DNA of 64,000 bases, from assembly GCF_050279675.1 (NCBI RefSeq), contig NZ_JBNNUK010000001.1, positions 62,001 through 126,000 of the forward strand. The letters are read 5' to 3'. The DNA is from Viridibacillus sp050279675. Lineage in GTDB: Bacteria; Bacillota; Bacilli; Bacillales_A; Planococcaceae. The notes under the pieces are model-generated. The model saw only the letters and a list, made by a program, of their open reading frames with translations, did no database searches and had not been told where the DNA came from. Every line of letters starts with the position of its first letter. Position 1 is the stretch's first letter. Below, in pieces: positions 7,706 through 17,059 of the stretch. Both the position numbers and the translations under genes were made by a program.

Positions 7706-8335
7706 TTGGGTAAAGTATACGTATTTGACCATCCACTAATTCAACATAAGCTAACATACATTCGCGACAAAAATACAGGAACGAAAGAATTTCGCGAGCT
7801 TGTAGACGAAGTAGCAACACTTATGGCATTTGAAATCACTCGTGATTTACCATTAGAAGAAATTGAAATTGATACACCAGTAACAACAGCTAAAACAAAA
7901 GTATTATCAGGTAAGAAAATGGCTATTGTTCCAATTCTACGCGCTGGTATCGGTATGGTAGATGGAGTATTAAAACTAATCCCTGCTGCAAAAGTAGGTC
8001 ATATCGGATTATATCGTGATCCACAAACTTTAAAACCAATCGAGTATTATGCAAAACTTCCTGCTGATGTAGAAGAACGTGATTTCATCATTGTTGATCC
8101 AATGTTAGCAACTGGTGGTTCTGCAATTGAAGCGATCAACTCTTTGAAAAAACGTGGTGCTAAAAGCATTAAATTCATGTGCTTAATCGCAGCTCCTGAA
8201 GGTGTAAAAGCGATTCATGATGAGCATCCAGAAATCGATATTTATATCGCTGCACTTGACGAAAAATTAAACGACCATGGTTATATTATTCCTGGTTTAG
8301 GTGATGCTGGAGACCGTTTGTTCGGTACAAAATAA
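7706..8335 (+). CDS. upp: Upp, uracil phosphoribosyltransferase
   Basis: Salvages uracil by joining it to PRPP to give UMP. The start is TTG 7706 with GGGAGAGG just upstream, giving the family-typical beginning MGKVYVFDHPLIQHKL and a 209-residue protein; an upstream in-frame ATG at 7595 would add a non-homologous extension and is rejected. The PRPP loop VDPMLATGGSA and the uracil-binding GLGDAGDRLFGT end are intact. It lies 21 bases before the epimerase gene, probably in one operon. Confidence 0.96.
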   Translation: MGKVYVFDHPLIQHKLTYIRDKNTGTKEFRELVDEVATLMAFEITRDLPLEEIEIDTPVTTAKTKVLSGKKMAIVPILRAGIGMVDGVLKLIPAAKVGHIGLYRDPQTLKPIEYYAKLPADVEERDFIIVDPMLATGGSAIEAINSLKKRGAKSIKFMCLIAAPEGVKAIHDEHPEIDIYIAALDEKLNDHGYIIPGLGDAGDRLFGTK

Positions 8336-8356
8336 TGTGAAGGTGGTGCAAGGTCA

Positions 8357-9472
8357 TTGCGTAAAAAATGGAAAGTGATGACTATTTTTGGAACAAGACC
8401 AGAAGCCATTAAAATGGCTCCCCTCGTTTTAGAATTACAAAAACATTCAGATCAAATCGAAACAATTGTGACAGTGACAGCGCAACATCGACAAATGCTC
8501 GACCAAGTGCTGGATACATTCAAAATTACGCCAGATTATGATTTGAACATCATGAAGGATCGCCAAACACTTGTTGATGTCACAACAAAAGGGCTAGAAG
8601 GTTTAGACCGAGTGATGAAACAAGCTAAACCGGACATCGTATTAGTTCATGGGGATACGACCACAACATTTATCGCAAGCCTCGCAGCCTTTTATAACCA
8701 AATTGCAATAGGTCATGTTGAAGCTGGACTTCGAACAGGTGACAAATACTCCCCATATCCAGAAGAGATGAATCGTCAGCTTACTGGTATTATGGCAGAT
8801 ATTCATTTTGCGCCAACTGAGCAGTCTAAACAAAACCTATTGAAAGAAAATAAAGCAAATAGCACGATTGTAGTTACAGGTAATACTGCAATTGATGCAT
8901 TAGAAACAACTGTTAACGAATCCTACAGTCATCCAGTGCTCGAACAAATTGGACAAGATCGTATGATTTTATTAACTGCACATCGCAGAGAAAATCTAGG
9001 CGAACCAATGCGCCAAATGTTTAAAGCTATAAAAAGACTGTTAGTAGAGCATAGTGATTTACAAGTTGTTTATCCCGTTCATATGAACCCAGCTGTCCGC
9101 GAAATTGCCAATGAAATATTGGGAGACGAAGCAAAAGTTCATTTGATCGAACCACTTGAGGTTTTTGATTTCCATAATTTCGCTGCTAAATCATACATGA
9201 TTTTAACAGACTCAGGTGGTGTGCAAGAAGAAGCGCCTTCTCTAGGGAAGCCGGTACTTGTTCTTCGTAATACGACAGAACGTCCCGAAGGAATTGAAGC
9301 CGGTACTTTGAAATTAGCTGGTACAGAAGAAGAAACCATTTATCGCTTAGCAAAAGAGCTTTTAATAGAAGAAAATACGTATAATGCTATGGCTCATGCT
9401 TCAAATCCATACGGTGACGGATTTGCCTCAAAAAGAATTGTCGAAGCTTTACTGACCTATTTGGAAAAGTGA
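8357..9472 (+). CDS. mnaA: UDP-N-acetylglucosamine 2-epimerase (non-hydrolysing, WecB/MnaA)
   Basis: Interconverts UDP-GlcNAc and UDP-ManNAc; UDP-ManNAc is needed for the linkage unit of wall teichoic acid, which fits the tag genes further along the window. The 371-residue product begins IFGTRPEAIKMAPL and contains HVEAGLRTGDKYSPYPEE, LTAHRRENLG and TDSGGVQEEAPSLGKPV, all family signatures. The start is TTG 8357 behind AGGTGG. In this group of bacteria the gene often stands between upp and atpI. Confidence 0.94.
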   Translation: MRKKWKVMTIFGTRPEAIKMAPLVLELQKHSDQIETIVTVTAQHRQMLDQVLDTFKITPDYDLNIMKDRQTLVDVTTKGLEGLDRVMKQAKPDIVLVHGDTTTTFIASLAAFYNQIAIGHVEAGLRTGDKYSPYPEEMNRQLTGIMADIHFAPTEQSKQNLLKENKANSTIVVTGNTAIDALETTVNESYSHPVLEQIGQDRMILLTAHRRENLGEPMRQMFKAIKRLLVEHSDLQVVYPVHMNPAVREIANEILGDEAKVHLIEPLEVFDFHNFAAKSYMILTDSGGVQEEAPSLGKPVLVLRNTTERPEGIEAGTLKLAGTEEETIYRLAKELLIEENTYNAMAHASNPYGDGFASKRIVEALLTYLEK

Positions 9473-9494
9473 AATCAATAGTTTATTGAATAAA

Positions 9495-9535
9495 AACTAC
9501 CTTATGACCTGTTACAAGTAATTTGTAAGGTAGTT
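9495..9535. terminator. hairpin after mnaA, weak terminator
   Basis: AACTACCTTA (9495-9504) pairs with TAAGGTAGTT (9526-9535). The T tract downstream is poor (CTATTT), while a run of A precedes it, so it may act better in the reverse direction. It is the only candidate terminator before the atp promoter. Confidence 0.5.
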
Positions 9536-9644
9536 CTATTTCTGTCTATAAATAGATGATAATCTAACTTAAGTCAATATTGTTGTAAATTTGTCGACAA
9601 TTTGACAAGGTTTCCACCTTTGTGAAGTTTTTCACTCTAACCAA

Positions 9645-9673
9645 TTGACATGAAATATTCACTATTGTATGCT
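9645..9673 (+). promoter_or_regulatory. sigma-A promoter of the atp operon
   Basis: TTGACA (9645-9650), a 17-base spacer and TATGCT (9668-9673). A near-consensus vegetative promoter, suited to a highly expressed operon. Confidence 0.85.
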
Positions 9674-9999
9674 AACTAAGGGTAAGAATGATAAGGGTTC
9701 CTTAACTGTAAACAATCTACAATTACTTGAGTTATCAAGTTTTGCTAGTTTCACAGTTTGGGCATAATTTGTAAATTTATATGGTATTGTGCATCATTTT
9801 TTATGTCCTTATATGCGGTGGTTCTCCATTTAAAGCTTATCTCTCACATTTAATATGGATTCCGATTCATCTCTTTATGAGAGTAGATTACGGCTTCCGC
9901 CCCCGCTAGTAGTTTTAAATGACTACTTATCCGGCATCCAACCGGTGGTCAGCTATTACTTCCGTCATTCGAAAATAAGATTCAGGAGATCAAAGACCA
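9674..9999 (+). other. untranslated leader of the atp operon
   Basis: About 320 bases separate the promoter from atpI. The second half is clearly richer in G and C than its surroundings (for example CGGCTTCCGCCCCCGC near 9892) and has short inverted repeats such as AGTAGT/ACTACT around 9910-9927 and CCGGC/ACCGGT near 9931-9946. No known riboswitch motif was recognised. A 57-codon frame (9855-10028) exists without ribosome binding site and overlaps atpI; I do not call it a gene. Confidence 0.45.
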
Positions 10000-10371
10000 A
10001 TGCTAGAATTGCATCAGATTTTTGCTAAGCAGAAAAGAATGCTATTTTTTTTGCTCGCATTTTGTGCGTTAGGATGGGCTTTTACGCCATATCAAACAGT
10101 ATTCGCTGGTCTCGCATTAGGTGCGCTTTTTGGTCATTATAACTTTTGGATTCTAGTCCGAAGAATGGAACGATTTGATCGCTCTATTAGTGAAGGAAAG
10201 AAAGTGGCATCACTAGGTTCGGCTTTTCGCTTTGCATCAGGTATTGCTGCAGTAGCGGTTGCTACCATGTTGCCAAAGTATTTTCATTTAATTAGCACGG
10301 TCATTGGGCTAATGATTCCGTACGTTCTGCTTTTAGTAGACAGGATCGTATTTCATGTAAAATACCAATAA
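10000..10371 (+). CDS. atpI: AtpI, ATP synthase accessory protein I
   Basis: A 123-residue membrane protein with four hydrophobic segments (about residues 14-30, 33-50, 70-90, 95-115), the typical profile of AtpI, which helps assemble the c-ring and may support Mg2+ uptake. It is the first gene of the atp operon. The start ATG 10000 follows CAGGAG. The sequence is poorly conserved across species, so position is part of the evidence. Confidence 0.85.
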   Translation: MLELHQIFAKQKRMLFFLLAFCALGWAFTPYQTVFAGLALGALFGHYNFWILVRRMERFDRSISEGKKVASLGSAFRFASGIAAVAVATMLPKYFHLISTVIGLMIPYVLLLVDRIVFHVKYQ

Positions 10372-10399
10372 GCGCATTTGAAAGAGAGGTGAATGCAAA

Positions 10400-11113
10400 G
10401 TGCAACATGAAAATCCACATTTTGAATTGTGGGGACTAGGATTTAACCCAGGTAATATTTTAATGTTAGTGGTAGCAGCGTTAATAGTTTTCTTAATTGC
10501 TTTCATTTCGACACGAAACTTAAAATTGAAACCAACAGGTATGCAAAACTTTATGGAGTGGGTTATGGACTTCGTAAAGAATATTATTGGCAGCGCCATG
10601 GACTGGAAAACAGGTGGTAAGTTCCATATACTTGGAATCACGCTGATCATGTTCATCTTCGTTGCGAATCTAATTGGTCTTCCTTTCTCAGTCGTAATTA
10701 ATGGAGAATTATGGTGGAAATCACCAACAGCAGATCCAATCGTTACTATGACACTTGCGGTTATGATAATTGTATTATCTAACTACTATGGTGTTAAAGC
10801 GAAAGGATTCAAAGGGTATCTTGGAAGTTTCGCTCAACCGATGGCTTTCTTATTCCCATTGAAGATTATTGAAGAGTTCGCAAATACGTTAACTCTTGGT
10901 CTACGTCTTTACGGTAACATCTATGCAGGTGAGATTCTTTTAGGATTACTTGCAAGTATGGGAACGCTTTGGGGAGGATTAGGTTTCTTCGCAGCAGTAG
11001 TTCCGACAATGATTTGGCAAGGTTTCTCGATCTTTATCGGTGCAATCCAATCATTTATTTTCGTTATGTTAACAATGGTTTACATGTCTCACAAAGTGAG
11101 CGAAGACCATTAA
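10400..11113 (+). CDS. atpB: AtpB, F-type ATP synthase subunit a
   Basis: Membrane stator subunit that carries the proton half-channels. The 237-residue product has about six membrane helices. The essential arginine is in LTLGLRLYGNIYAGEILLG, with the conserved Asn and Glu next to it, and the C-terminal helix has IQSFIFVMLTMVYMS. GTG start at 10400 behind GAGAGGTGA. Confidence 0.95.
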   Translation: MQHENPHFELWGLGFNPGNILMLVVAALIVFLIAFISTRNLKLKPTGMQNFMEWVMDFVKNIIGSAMDWKTGGKFHILGITLIMFIFVANLIGLPFSVVINGELWWKSPTADPIVTMTLAVMIIVLSNYYGVKAKGFKGYLGSFAQPMAFLFPLKIIEEFANTLTLGLRLYGNIYAGEILLGLLASMGTLWGGLGFFAAVVPTMIWQGFSIFIGAIQSFIFVMLTMVYMSHKVSEDH

Positions 11114-11189
11114 GTATAAAATACTTAATTTAATAAGTTAAGTAGCTGACACACAAAAAACTTTATATTTCCAAGGAGGAAAAATTTCA

Positions 11190-11414
11190 ATGGTAGGTTC
11201 AGTTGGTTTATTAGCAGCAGCAATCGCAATCGGTTTAGGTGCACTTGGTGCAGGTATTGGTAATGGTATGATCGTTTCAAAAACAGTAGAAGGTATCGCT
11301 CGCCAACCAGAAGCACGTGGCGTTCTTCAAACAACAATGTTCATCGGGGTTGCATTAGTAGAGGCCCTACCGATCATCGCTGTAGTAGTAGCTTTCATCG
11401 TAATGAACAAATAA
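11190..11414 (+). CDS. atpE: AtpE, F-type ATP synthase subunit c
   Basis: A 74-residue hairpin of two membrane helices that forms the rotating ring. The polar loop ARQP (Arg38-Gln39-Pro40) and the ion-carrying Glu58 (GVALVEALPI) are present. No Ser/Thr follows Glu58 and the helix-1 Gln of sodium-binding rings is absent, so the ring should carry protons. The ribosome binding site AAGGAGG is the strongest in the operon, in line with the many copies needed per complex. Confidence 0.96.
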   Translation: MVGSVGLLAAAIAIGLGALGAGIGNGMIVSKTVEGIARQPEARGVLQTTMFIGVALVEALPIIAVVVAFIVMNK

Positions 11415-11438
11415 TCGTCTTTAATTGTTTTATAAAAA

Positions 11439-11479
11439 AATGGCGAAGAGACTTTTTGATAAAGGAAAACTTCGCCATT
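11439..11479. terminator. intra-operon hairpin between atpE and atpF
   Basis: AATGGCGAAG (11439-11448) pairs perfectly with CTTCGCCATT (11470-11479) in the 168-base gap. The downstream T tract is weak (CCTTTATG). It may be a partial terminator or an RNA-stabilising 3' end that keeps atpE message above that of the downstream genes; this is inference. Confidence 0.6.
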
Positions 11480-11582
11480 CCTTTATGTCTTTAAGGCATA
11501 ATATTCCTTTAGACAATACATCTTACTAAGATTCAATCATATAAGATTTGAACTCTAAGCTCTTGAAGGGAGTGAAACAATC

Positions 11583-12104
11583 GTGTTTTTAGACTATCTA
11601 GTACTAGGAAATTCTGCTGAATTTATTAATGGTGGAGATATCCTTGTAACGTTAGCAGTTTTCATCATCCTAATGTTCGTTTTGAAAAAAGTGGCGTGGG
11701 GTCCATTGATGGGAATCATGCAACAACGTGAAGAATTAGTTGCTAGTGAAATCGAGTCAGCTGAAAAGAGCCGTCAAGAATCACAACAACTTTTAGAAGA
11801 TCAACGCAGCCTTCTTAAAGAAGCGCGTGTAGAAGCACAATCGATTGTTGAAAACGCGAAGAAACAAGGCGACTTGCAAAAAGAAGAAATTATTTCTGCT
11901 GCTCGCGCTGAAGCATTGCGTTTGAAAGAATCAGCTGTGCGTGATATCGAGACTGAAAAAGAGAAAGCTATTGCTGCTGTTCGTGGAGAAGTGGTTTCAC
12001 TATCTGTACTTGCTGCATCTAAAGTTCTTGAAAAACAAGTCTCAGTTGAAGAGAATCGTGCTCTAATTGAAGAAACGATTGCGAAGGCAGGGGAAACTCT
12101 ATGA
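11583..12104 (+). CDS. atpF: AtpF, F-type ATP synthase subunit b
   Basis: Peripheral stalk subunit: one N-terminal membrane helix (about residues 20-40, LVTLAVFIILMFVLKKVAW) followed by a long, charged coiled coil. 173 residues, normal length. GTG start at 11583 with GGGAG upstream. The stop codon overlaps the atpH start (ATGA), so translation is coupled. Confidence 0.94.
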   Translation: MFLDYLVLGNSAEFINGGDILVTLAVFIILMFVLKKVAWGPLMGIMQQREELVASEIESAEKSRQESQQLLEDQRSLLKEARVEAQSIVENAKKQGDLQKEEIISAARAEALRLKESAVRDIETEKEKAIAAVRGEVVSLSVLAASKVLEKQVSVEENRALIEETIAKAGETL

Positions 12105-12637
12105 GTCAATCGACTGCAGCGAGTCGCTATGCCAAAGCATTGTTCCAATTGGCACAAGAAAAACAATTACTAACTGAAGTAAGTTCTGACTTACGTGAAG
12201 TGAAAGTTGTTTTCGAGGAGAATAAAGGGTTATTCCAACTTTTAGATTCTCCAAAATTAGAAGACAAAGAAAAGAAAGAACTTGTTTCTAAAGTATTTGC
12301 TTCTGTTCAACCAATCATCGTGAATGCAATTAAAGTCTTAATTGATAAAAAACGTATTCATGAAGTAGTAAGTGTGATTGAAGAGTTTATCCGTTTTGCT
12401 AATGATACGCAAGGTGTAGCAGATGCAATCGTATATACTACTCAACCTCTTACAGAAGATGAAACTCAACGCATTTCTACGGCATTCGCTCGTAAAGTGG
12501 GTAAAAATACACTTAATATTACAAACGAAATCGATCCATCTTTAATTGGTGGAGTTCGACTTCAAATCGGTAACCAAATTTTTGACAGCAGTATTTCACA
12601 TAAACTAGCTGGCTTAAAACGTGCGTTAATCGGTTAA
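12101..12637 (+). CDS. atpH: AtpH, F-type ATP synthase subunit delta
   Basis: Links F1 to the peripheral stalk. 178 residues, all-helical N-terminal part (STAASRYAKALFQLAQEK) and a C-terminal part with the family ending GGVRLQIGNQIFDSSISHKLAGL. The start overlaps the end of atpF by four bases. Confidence 0.95.
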   Translation: MSQSTAASRYAKALFQLAQEKQLLTEVSSDLREVKVVFEENKGLFQLLDSPKLEDKEKKELVSKVFASVQPIIVNAIKVLIDKKRIHEVVSVIEEFIRFANDTQGVADAIVYTTQPLTEDETQRISTAFARKVGKNTLNITNEIDPSLIGGVRLQIGNQIFDSSISHKLAGLKRALIG

Positions 12638-12664
12638 TTATAAAGAATTTGAGAGGTGAGAAAC

Positions 12665-14182
12665 ATGGGCATCAAAGCTGAAGAAATCAGTGGACTTATA
12701 AAGCAGCAGATGGAGAATTACCAATCTGCAATGGAAGTTAGCGAGGTAGGTACAGTTATCACAGTTGGTGACGGTATCGCTCGTGCTCATGGCCTCGACA
12801 ACGTCATGGCTGGAGAATTGCTTGAGTTCTCTACTGGTGTACTTGGTATGGCACAAAACTTGGAAGCGAACAACGTAGGTATCGTTATCCTTGGACCAAC
12901 TAAAGGCATCAATGAAGGCGATGAAGTGCGTCGTACTGGCCGTATTATGGAAGTACCAGTTGGTGAAGAATTGATCGGTCGTGTTGTCAATTCACTAGGT
13001 CTTCCTGTTGATGGTTTAGGACCAATCAACACTACAAAATCTCGTCCAATCGAAAGCCCTGCTTTCGGAGTAATGGATCGTAAATCAGTACACGAACCAT
13101 TACAAACAGGTATTAAAGCGATTGACGCATTAGTTCCAATTGGTCGTGGTCAACGTGAGTTAATCATCGGTGACCGTCAAACTGGTAAAACTACTGTTGC
13201 AATCGATACAATTTTAAACCAAGCAGACCAAGATATGATTTGTATCTATGTTGCTATCGGTCAAAAAGAATCTACTGTTCGTGGCGTAGTTGAAACACTT
13301 CGTCAACACGGTGCACTAGATTACTCAATCGTTGTAACTGCATCTGCATCTCAACCATCACCATTATTATACCTAGCTCCTTATGCTGGTATCTCAATGG
13401 CAGAAGAGTTCATGTTACAAGGTAAACATGTATTAATCGTATATGATGATTTATCTAAACAAGCATCTGCTTACCGTGAACTTTCATTACTTCTTCGCCG
13501 TCCGCCAGGTCGTGAAGCTTACCCAGGGGATGTATTCTACTTACACAGCCGCTTATTAGAACGTGCTGCTAAGTTGAATGAAAAATATGACTGTGGTTCA
13601 ATCACAGCACTTCCATTCGTTGAAACACAAGCAGGGGATATCTCAGCTTACATTCCAACAAACGTAATTTCTATTACGGATGGACAAATTTTCTTACAAT
13701 CTGATTTATTCCACTCAGGTGTACGTCCAGCGATCAACGCAGGTCTTTCTGTATCACGTGTAGGTGGTTCAGCTCAAATTAAAGCAATGAAAAAAGTTGC
13801 GGGTACACTACGTCTTGACTTAGCTGCATTCCGTGAGCTTGAATCATTTGCTCAATTTGGTTCTGACCTAGATAAAGCTACTTCAGCTAAATTAGAACGT
13901 GGTAAACGTACTGTAGAAGTTCTAAAACAAGACCTTCACAAACCTATTAAAGTTGAAAAACAAGTTACAATTCTATATGCACTAACAAAAGGATTCTTAG
14001 ATGATATTCCTGTACAAGATATCGTTCGTTTCGAAAGCGAATTATACGCTTGGTTAGATGCAAATGACGAAAGCCACAAAAACGTTTTAAATCATATCCG
14101 TACTACTCAAGGACTTCCATCTGATGAAGACATGGCAGAAACTTTAAATGCTTTCAAAAAAACTTTTGCTAAATCAGAATAA
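12665..14182 (+). CDS. atpA: AtpA, F-type ATP synthase subunit alpha
   Basis: Non-catalytic nucleotide-binding subunit of F1. Walker A motif GDRQTGKT begins at residue 169; the VYDDLSKQ segment supplies the Walker B region, and the alpha/beta signature PAINAGLSVSRVG is present. ATG 12665 is chosen over an upstream GTG at 12656, which lies inside the ribosome binding site GAGGTGAG. 505 residues. Confidence 0.97.
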   Translation: MGIKAEEISGLIKQQMENYQSAMEVSEVGTVITVGDGIARAHGLDNVMAGELLEFSTGVLGMAQNLEANNVGIVILGPTKGINEGDEVRRTGRIMEVPVGEELIGRVVNSLGLPVDGLGPINTTKSRPIESPAFGVMDRKSVHEPLQTGIKAIDALVPIGRGQRELIIGDRQTGKTTVAIDTILNQADQDMICIYVAIGQKESTVRGVVETLRQHGALDYSIVVTASASQPSPLLYLAPYAGISMAEEFMLQGKHVLIVYDDLSKQASAYRELSLLLRRPPGREAYPGDVFYLHSRLLERAAKLNEKYDCGSITALPFVETQAGDISAYIPTNVISITDGQIFLQSDLFHSGVRPAINAGLSVSRVGGSAQIKAMKKVAGTLRLDLAAFRELESFAQFGSDLDKATSAKLERGKRTVEVLKQDLHKPIKVEKQVTILYALTKGFLDDIPVQDIVRFESELYAWLDANDESHKNVLNHIRTTQGLPSDEDMAETLNAFKKTFAKSE

Positions 14183-14235
14183 GATCTGATAGTTTTACGT
14201 CAATATAAAATAAACGGTAAGGTGGTGAAATACCA

Positions 14236-15093
14236 GTGGCATCATTACGCGACATAAAAAAACGTATCACATCGACTAAAAGCACAAGTCAAATCACGAA
14301 AGCGATGCAGATGGTTTCTTCTTCTAAAATGACACGTGCTGAAGCAAACGCTAAAGCTTACGTTCCATATATGGAGAAAATTCAGGATGTTGTAGCTGCA
14401 ATTGCAGCAGGTACTCCAGACGGATCACACCCGATGTTAGTATCTCGTCCAGTTAAGAAAACGGCTTATTTAGTTATTACTTCTGACCGTGGTCTTGCAG
14501 GTGGTTATAACAGTAACGTAATTCGTACTGCTAAAAACGCTATGGATGAACGACACAACTCTAAAGATGAGTTTGTGATCATCGCAATCGGCCGTATGGC
14601 AAGTGAATTCTTTGCGAAACGTGGATATAACGTAGTAGATGAAGAAATTGGTCTACCTGACCAACCTTTATTTGCTGACATTAAACAAATCGCTCGTAAG
14701 GCTGTTGGTATGTTCACTGATGGTACATATGATGAACTTTATATGTACTACAGCCACTTTGTCAGTGCCATTCAACATGAACCAACTGAGAAAAAGGTAC
14801 TGCCAATTACAGACATCGCAGCATCAAGCACAACTGCATCTTATGAATTCGATCCATCTGGTGAAGCAATTCTTGAAGTATTGTTACCACAATACGCAGA
14901 AAGCTTAATTTATGGTGCGTTGCTCGACGGTAAAGCTAGTGAACATGCTTCACGTATGACAGCAATGAAGAGCGCAACCGATAATGCAAACGAACTTATT
15001 AGTTCATTAACACTTGTATATAACCGTGCACGACAAGCGGCTATTACACAAGAAATTACAGAAATCGTTGGTGGAGCTGCAGCCTTAGAATAG
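14236..15093 (+). CDS. atpG: AtpG, F-type ATP synthase subunit gamma
   Basis: Central rotor shaft. The product begins MASLRDIKKRITSTKSTSQI, ends with the second long helix (NRARQAAITQEITEIVGGA), and has 285 residues; these terminal helices form the coiled-coil that turns inside the alpha/beta hexamer. GTG start at 14236 with AAGGTGGTG upstream. Confidence 0.96.
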   Translation: MASLRDIKKRITSTKSTSQITKAMQMVSSSKMTRAEANAKAYVPYMEKIQDVVAAIAAGTPDGSHPMLVSRPVKKTAYLVITSDRGLAGGYNSNVIRTAKNAMDERHNSKDEFVIIAIGRMASEFFAKRGYNVVDEEIGLPDQPLFADIKQIARKAVGMFTDGTYDELYMYYSHFVSAIQHEPTEKKVLPITDIAASSTTASYEFDPSGEAILEVLLPQYAESLIYGALLDGKASEHASRMTAMKSATDNANELISSLTLVYNRARQAAITQEITEIVGGAAALE

Positions 15094-15139
15094 GCGCTCT
15101 CCAGCTTCTGTAATGCAAGTACGATAGGAGGGGAAAAGT

Positions 15140-16555
15140 ATGAAAACAGGACACGTTCTTCAAGTAATGGGTGCCGTTGTTGACGTTCAATTCGACAACT
15201 CATCATTACCGGAAATTTACAACGCGCTTACTGTAGAAATTAAACGCCCTGGTGAAGAGCCTCAAACACTTACTCTTGAAGTAGCACTTCACCTAGGAGA
15301 CAATGCTGTCCGCACTATTGCTATGTCATCTTCAGATGGCTTACAACGTGGCGCAGTAGTAACAGACCTTGGTGCTCCAATCTCAGTTCCAGTTGGTGAC
15401 ATCACTCTTGGACGTGTATTCAACGTACTTGGTGAAACAATCGATTTAGCGGGAGAAATTCCAACAACTGAACGCCGTGACCCAATTCACCGCGAAGCAC
15501 CAACATTTGAAAACCTTTCAACTCAAGTTGAAATCCTTGAAACAGGTATCAAAGTAGTAGACTTATTAGCACCATATATTAAAGGTGGTAAAATCGGTCT
15601 ATTCGGTGGTGCCGGTGTAGGTAAAACTGTATTAATCCAAGAACTTATTAACAACATCGCTCAAGGACACGGTGGTATCTCCGTATTCGCAGGTGTAGGT
15701 GAACGTACTCGTGAGGGTAACGATTTATTCTTCGAAATGAGCGACTCAGGCGTTATTAAGAAAACAGCAATGGTATTCGGTCAAATGAACGAGCCACCAG
15801 GCGCACGTATGCGTGTAGCTTTATCTGGTCTTACTATGGCTGAATATTTCCGTGATGAACAAGGTCAAGACGTACTTCTATTCATCGATAACATTTTCCG
15901 TTTCACTCAAGCAGGTTCTGAGGTTTCTGCGTTATTAGGTCGTATGCCTTCTGCCGTAGGTTACCAACCAACTCTTGCTACTGAAATGGGTCGTTTACAA
16001 GAACGTATTACGTCAACAAACAAAGGTTCTGTAACTTCTATCCAAGCGATCTATGTACCAGCCGATGACTATACTGACCCGGCTCCGGCTACAACTTTCG
16101 CCCACTTAGATGCAACTACTAACCTTGAGCGTAAACTTTCTGAAATGGGTATCTACCCAGCGGTTGATCCATTGGCTTCAACTTCTCGTGCACTATCACC
16201 AGATATCGTTGGTGTTGAACACTATGAAGTTGCTCGTCAAGTTCAACAAACTTTACAACGTTACAACGAATTACAAGATATCATCGCTATCCTAGGTATG
16301 GATGAATTATCTGATGAAGATAAATTAACAGTTGACCGCGCTCGTCGTATTCAATTCTTCTTATCTCAAAACTTCCACGTAGCGGAACAATTCACTGGTC
16401 AAAAAGGTTCTTATGTACCTGTTAAAGAAACTGTTAAAGGTTTCCGTGAAATTCTTGAAGGTAAATATGACAAATTACCAGAAGATGCATTCCGTCTAGT
16501 TGGTCGTATTGAAGAAGTTATCGAAAAAGCGAAAAGTATGGGTATTGAACTTTAA
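15140..16555 (+). CDS. atpD: AtpD, F-type ATP synthase subunit beta
   Basis: Catalytic subunit of F1. The Walker A loop GGAGVGKT is at residues 156-163; LLFIDNIFRFTQAGSEVSA carries the Walker B Asp and the catalytic-site residues follow in the GERTREGNDL segment. 471 residues, ATG behind AGGAGGGG. Confidence 0.97.
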   Translation: MKTGHVLQVMGAVVDVQFDNSSLPEIYNALTVEIKRPGEEPQTLTLEVALHLGDNAVRTIAMSSSDGLQRGAVVTDLGAPISVPVGDITLGRVFNVLGETIDLAGEIPTTERRDPIHREAPTFENLSTQVEILETGIKVVDLLAPYIKGGKIGLFGGAGVGKTVLIQELINNIAQGHGGISVFAGVGERTREGNDLFFEMSDSGVIKKTAMVFGQMNEPPGARMRVALSGLTMAEYFRDEQGQDVLLFIDNIFRFTQAGSEVSALLGRMPSAVGYQPTLATEMGRLQERITSTNKGSVTSIQAIYVPADDYTDPAPATTFAHLDATTNLERKLSEMGIYPAVDPLASTSRALSPDIVGVEHYEVARQVQQTLQRYNELQDIIAILGMDELSDEDKLTVDRARRIQFFLSQNFHVAEQFTGQKGSYVPVKETVKGFREILEGKYDKLPEDAFRLVGRIEEVIEKAKSMGIEL

Positions 16556-16579
16556 TACTAGGGACGAGGAGGAAAAAAT

Positions 16580-16984
16580 ATGAAGACCATAACAGTCAAC
16601 ATTGTCACTCCCGACGGCCCAGTATACGATTCAGAAGTCAACATGGTGATTGCTAAAACTGTAACGGGTGAGATGGGTATTTTACCTGGTCACATCCCTA
16701 CAGTTGCGCCACTAGTAGTAGGTGCTGTACGTCTGGATTCAGACAAGCAAACTGAATTAGTAGCAGTTAGCGGCGGTTTTGTTGAAATTCGTCCTGATAA
16801 AGTAACGATTTTAACTCCTTCAGCTGAAACAGTAAGCTCAATCGATCTTGCTCGTGCAAAAGAAGCGTTAAATCGCGCTGAACAGCGACTACAAAGTAAA
16901 CAAGATGGCATTGATTTCAAGCGTGCTGAATTTGCACTTAAACGCGCTATGAACCGTATCAACGTTAAAGAGGGTAACATCTAA
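16580..16984 (+). CDS. atpC: AtpC, F-type ATP synthase subunit epsilon
   Basis: 134 residues: an N-terminal beta sandwich (KTITVNIVTPDGPVYD, GEMGILPGHIPTV) and a C-terminal helical hairpin that can inhibit ATP hydrolysis. It is the last gene of the operon, followed by a strong terminator. Confidence 0.95.
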   Translation: MKTITVNIVTPDGPVYDSEVNMVIAKTVTGEMGILPGHIPTVAPLVVGAVRLDSDKQTELVAVSGGFVEIRPDKVTILTPSAETVSSIDLARAKEALNRAEQRLQSKQDGIDFKRAEFALKRAMNRINVKEGNI

Positions 16985-17002
16985 TCTTTATAAATTAGAA
17001 AT

Positions 17003-17031
17003 GCGGGCAGAATTCTTCTGCCCGCTTTTTT
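17003..17031 (+). terminator. atp operon terminator
   Basis: GCGGGCAGAA (17003-17012) pairs with TTCTGCCCGC (17016-17025), followed by six T residues. Confidence 0.95.
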
Positions 17032-17059
17032 AAGATTTATTTAAAAGGAGATGACAAGT

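Noticed and set aside
9855..10028. 57-codon plus-strand frame in the atp leader
   Set aside because: No ribosome binding site, overlaps atpI out of frame, and coincides with the GC-rich leader that explains the lack of stops.
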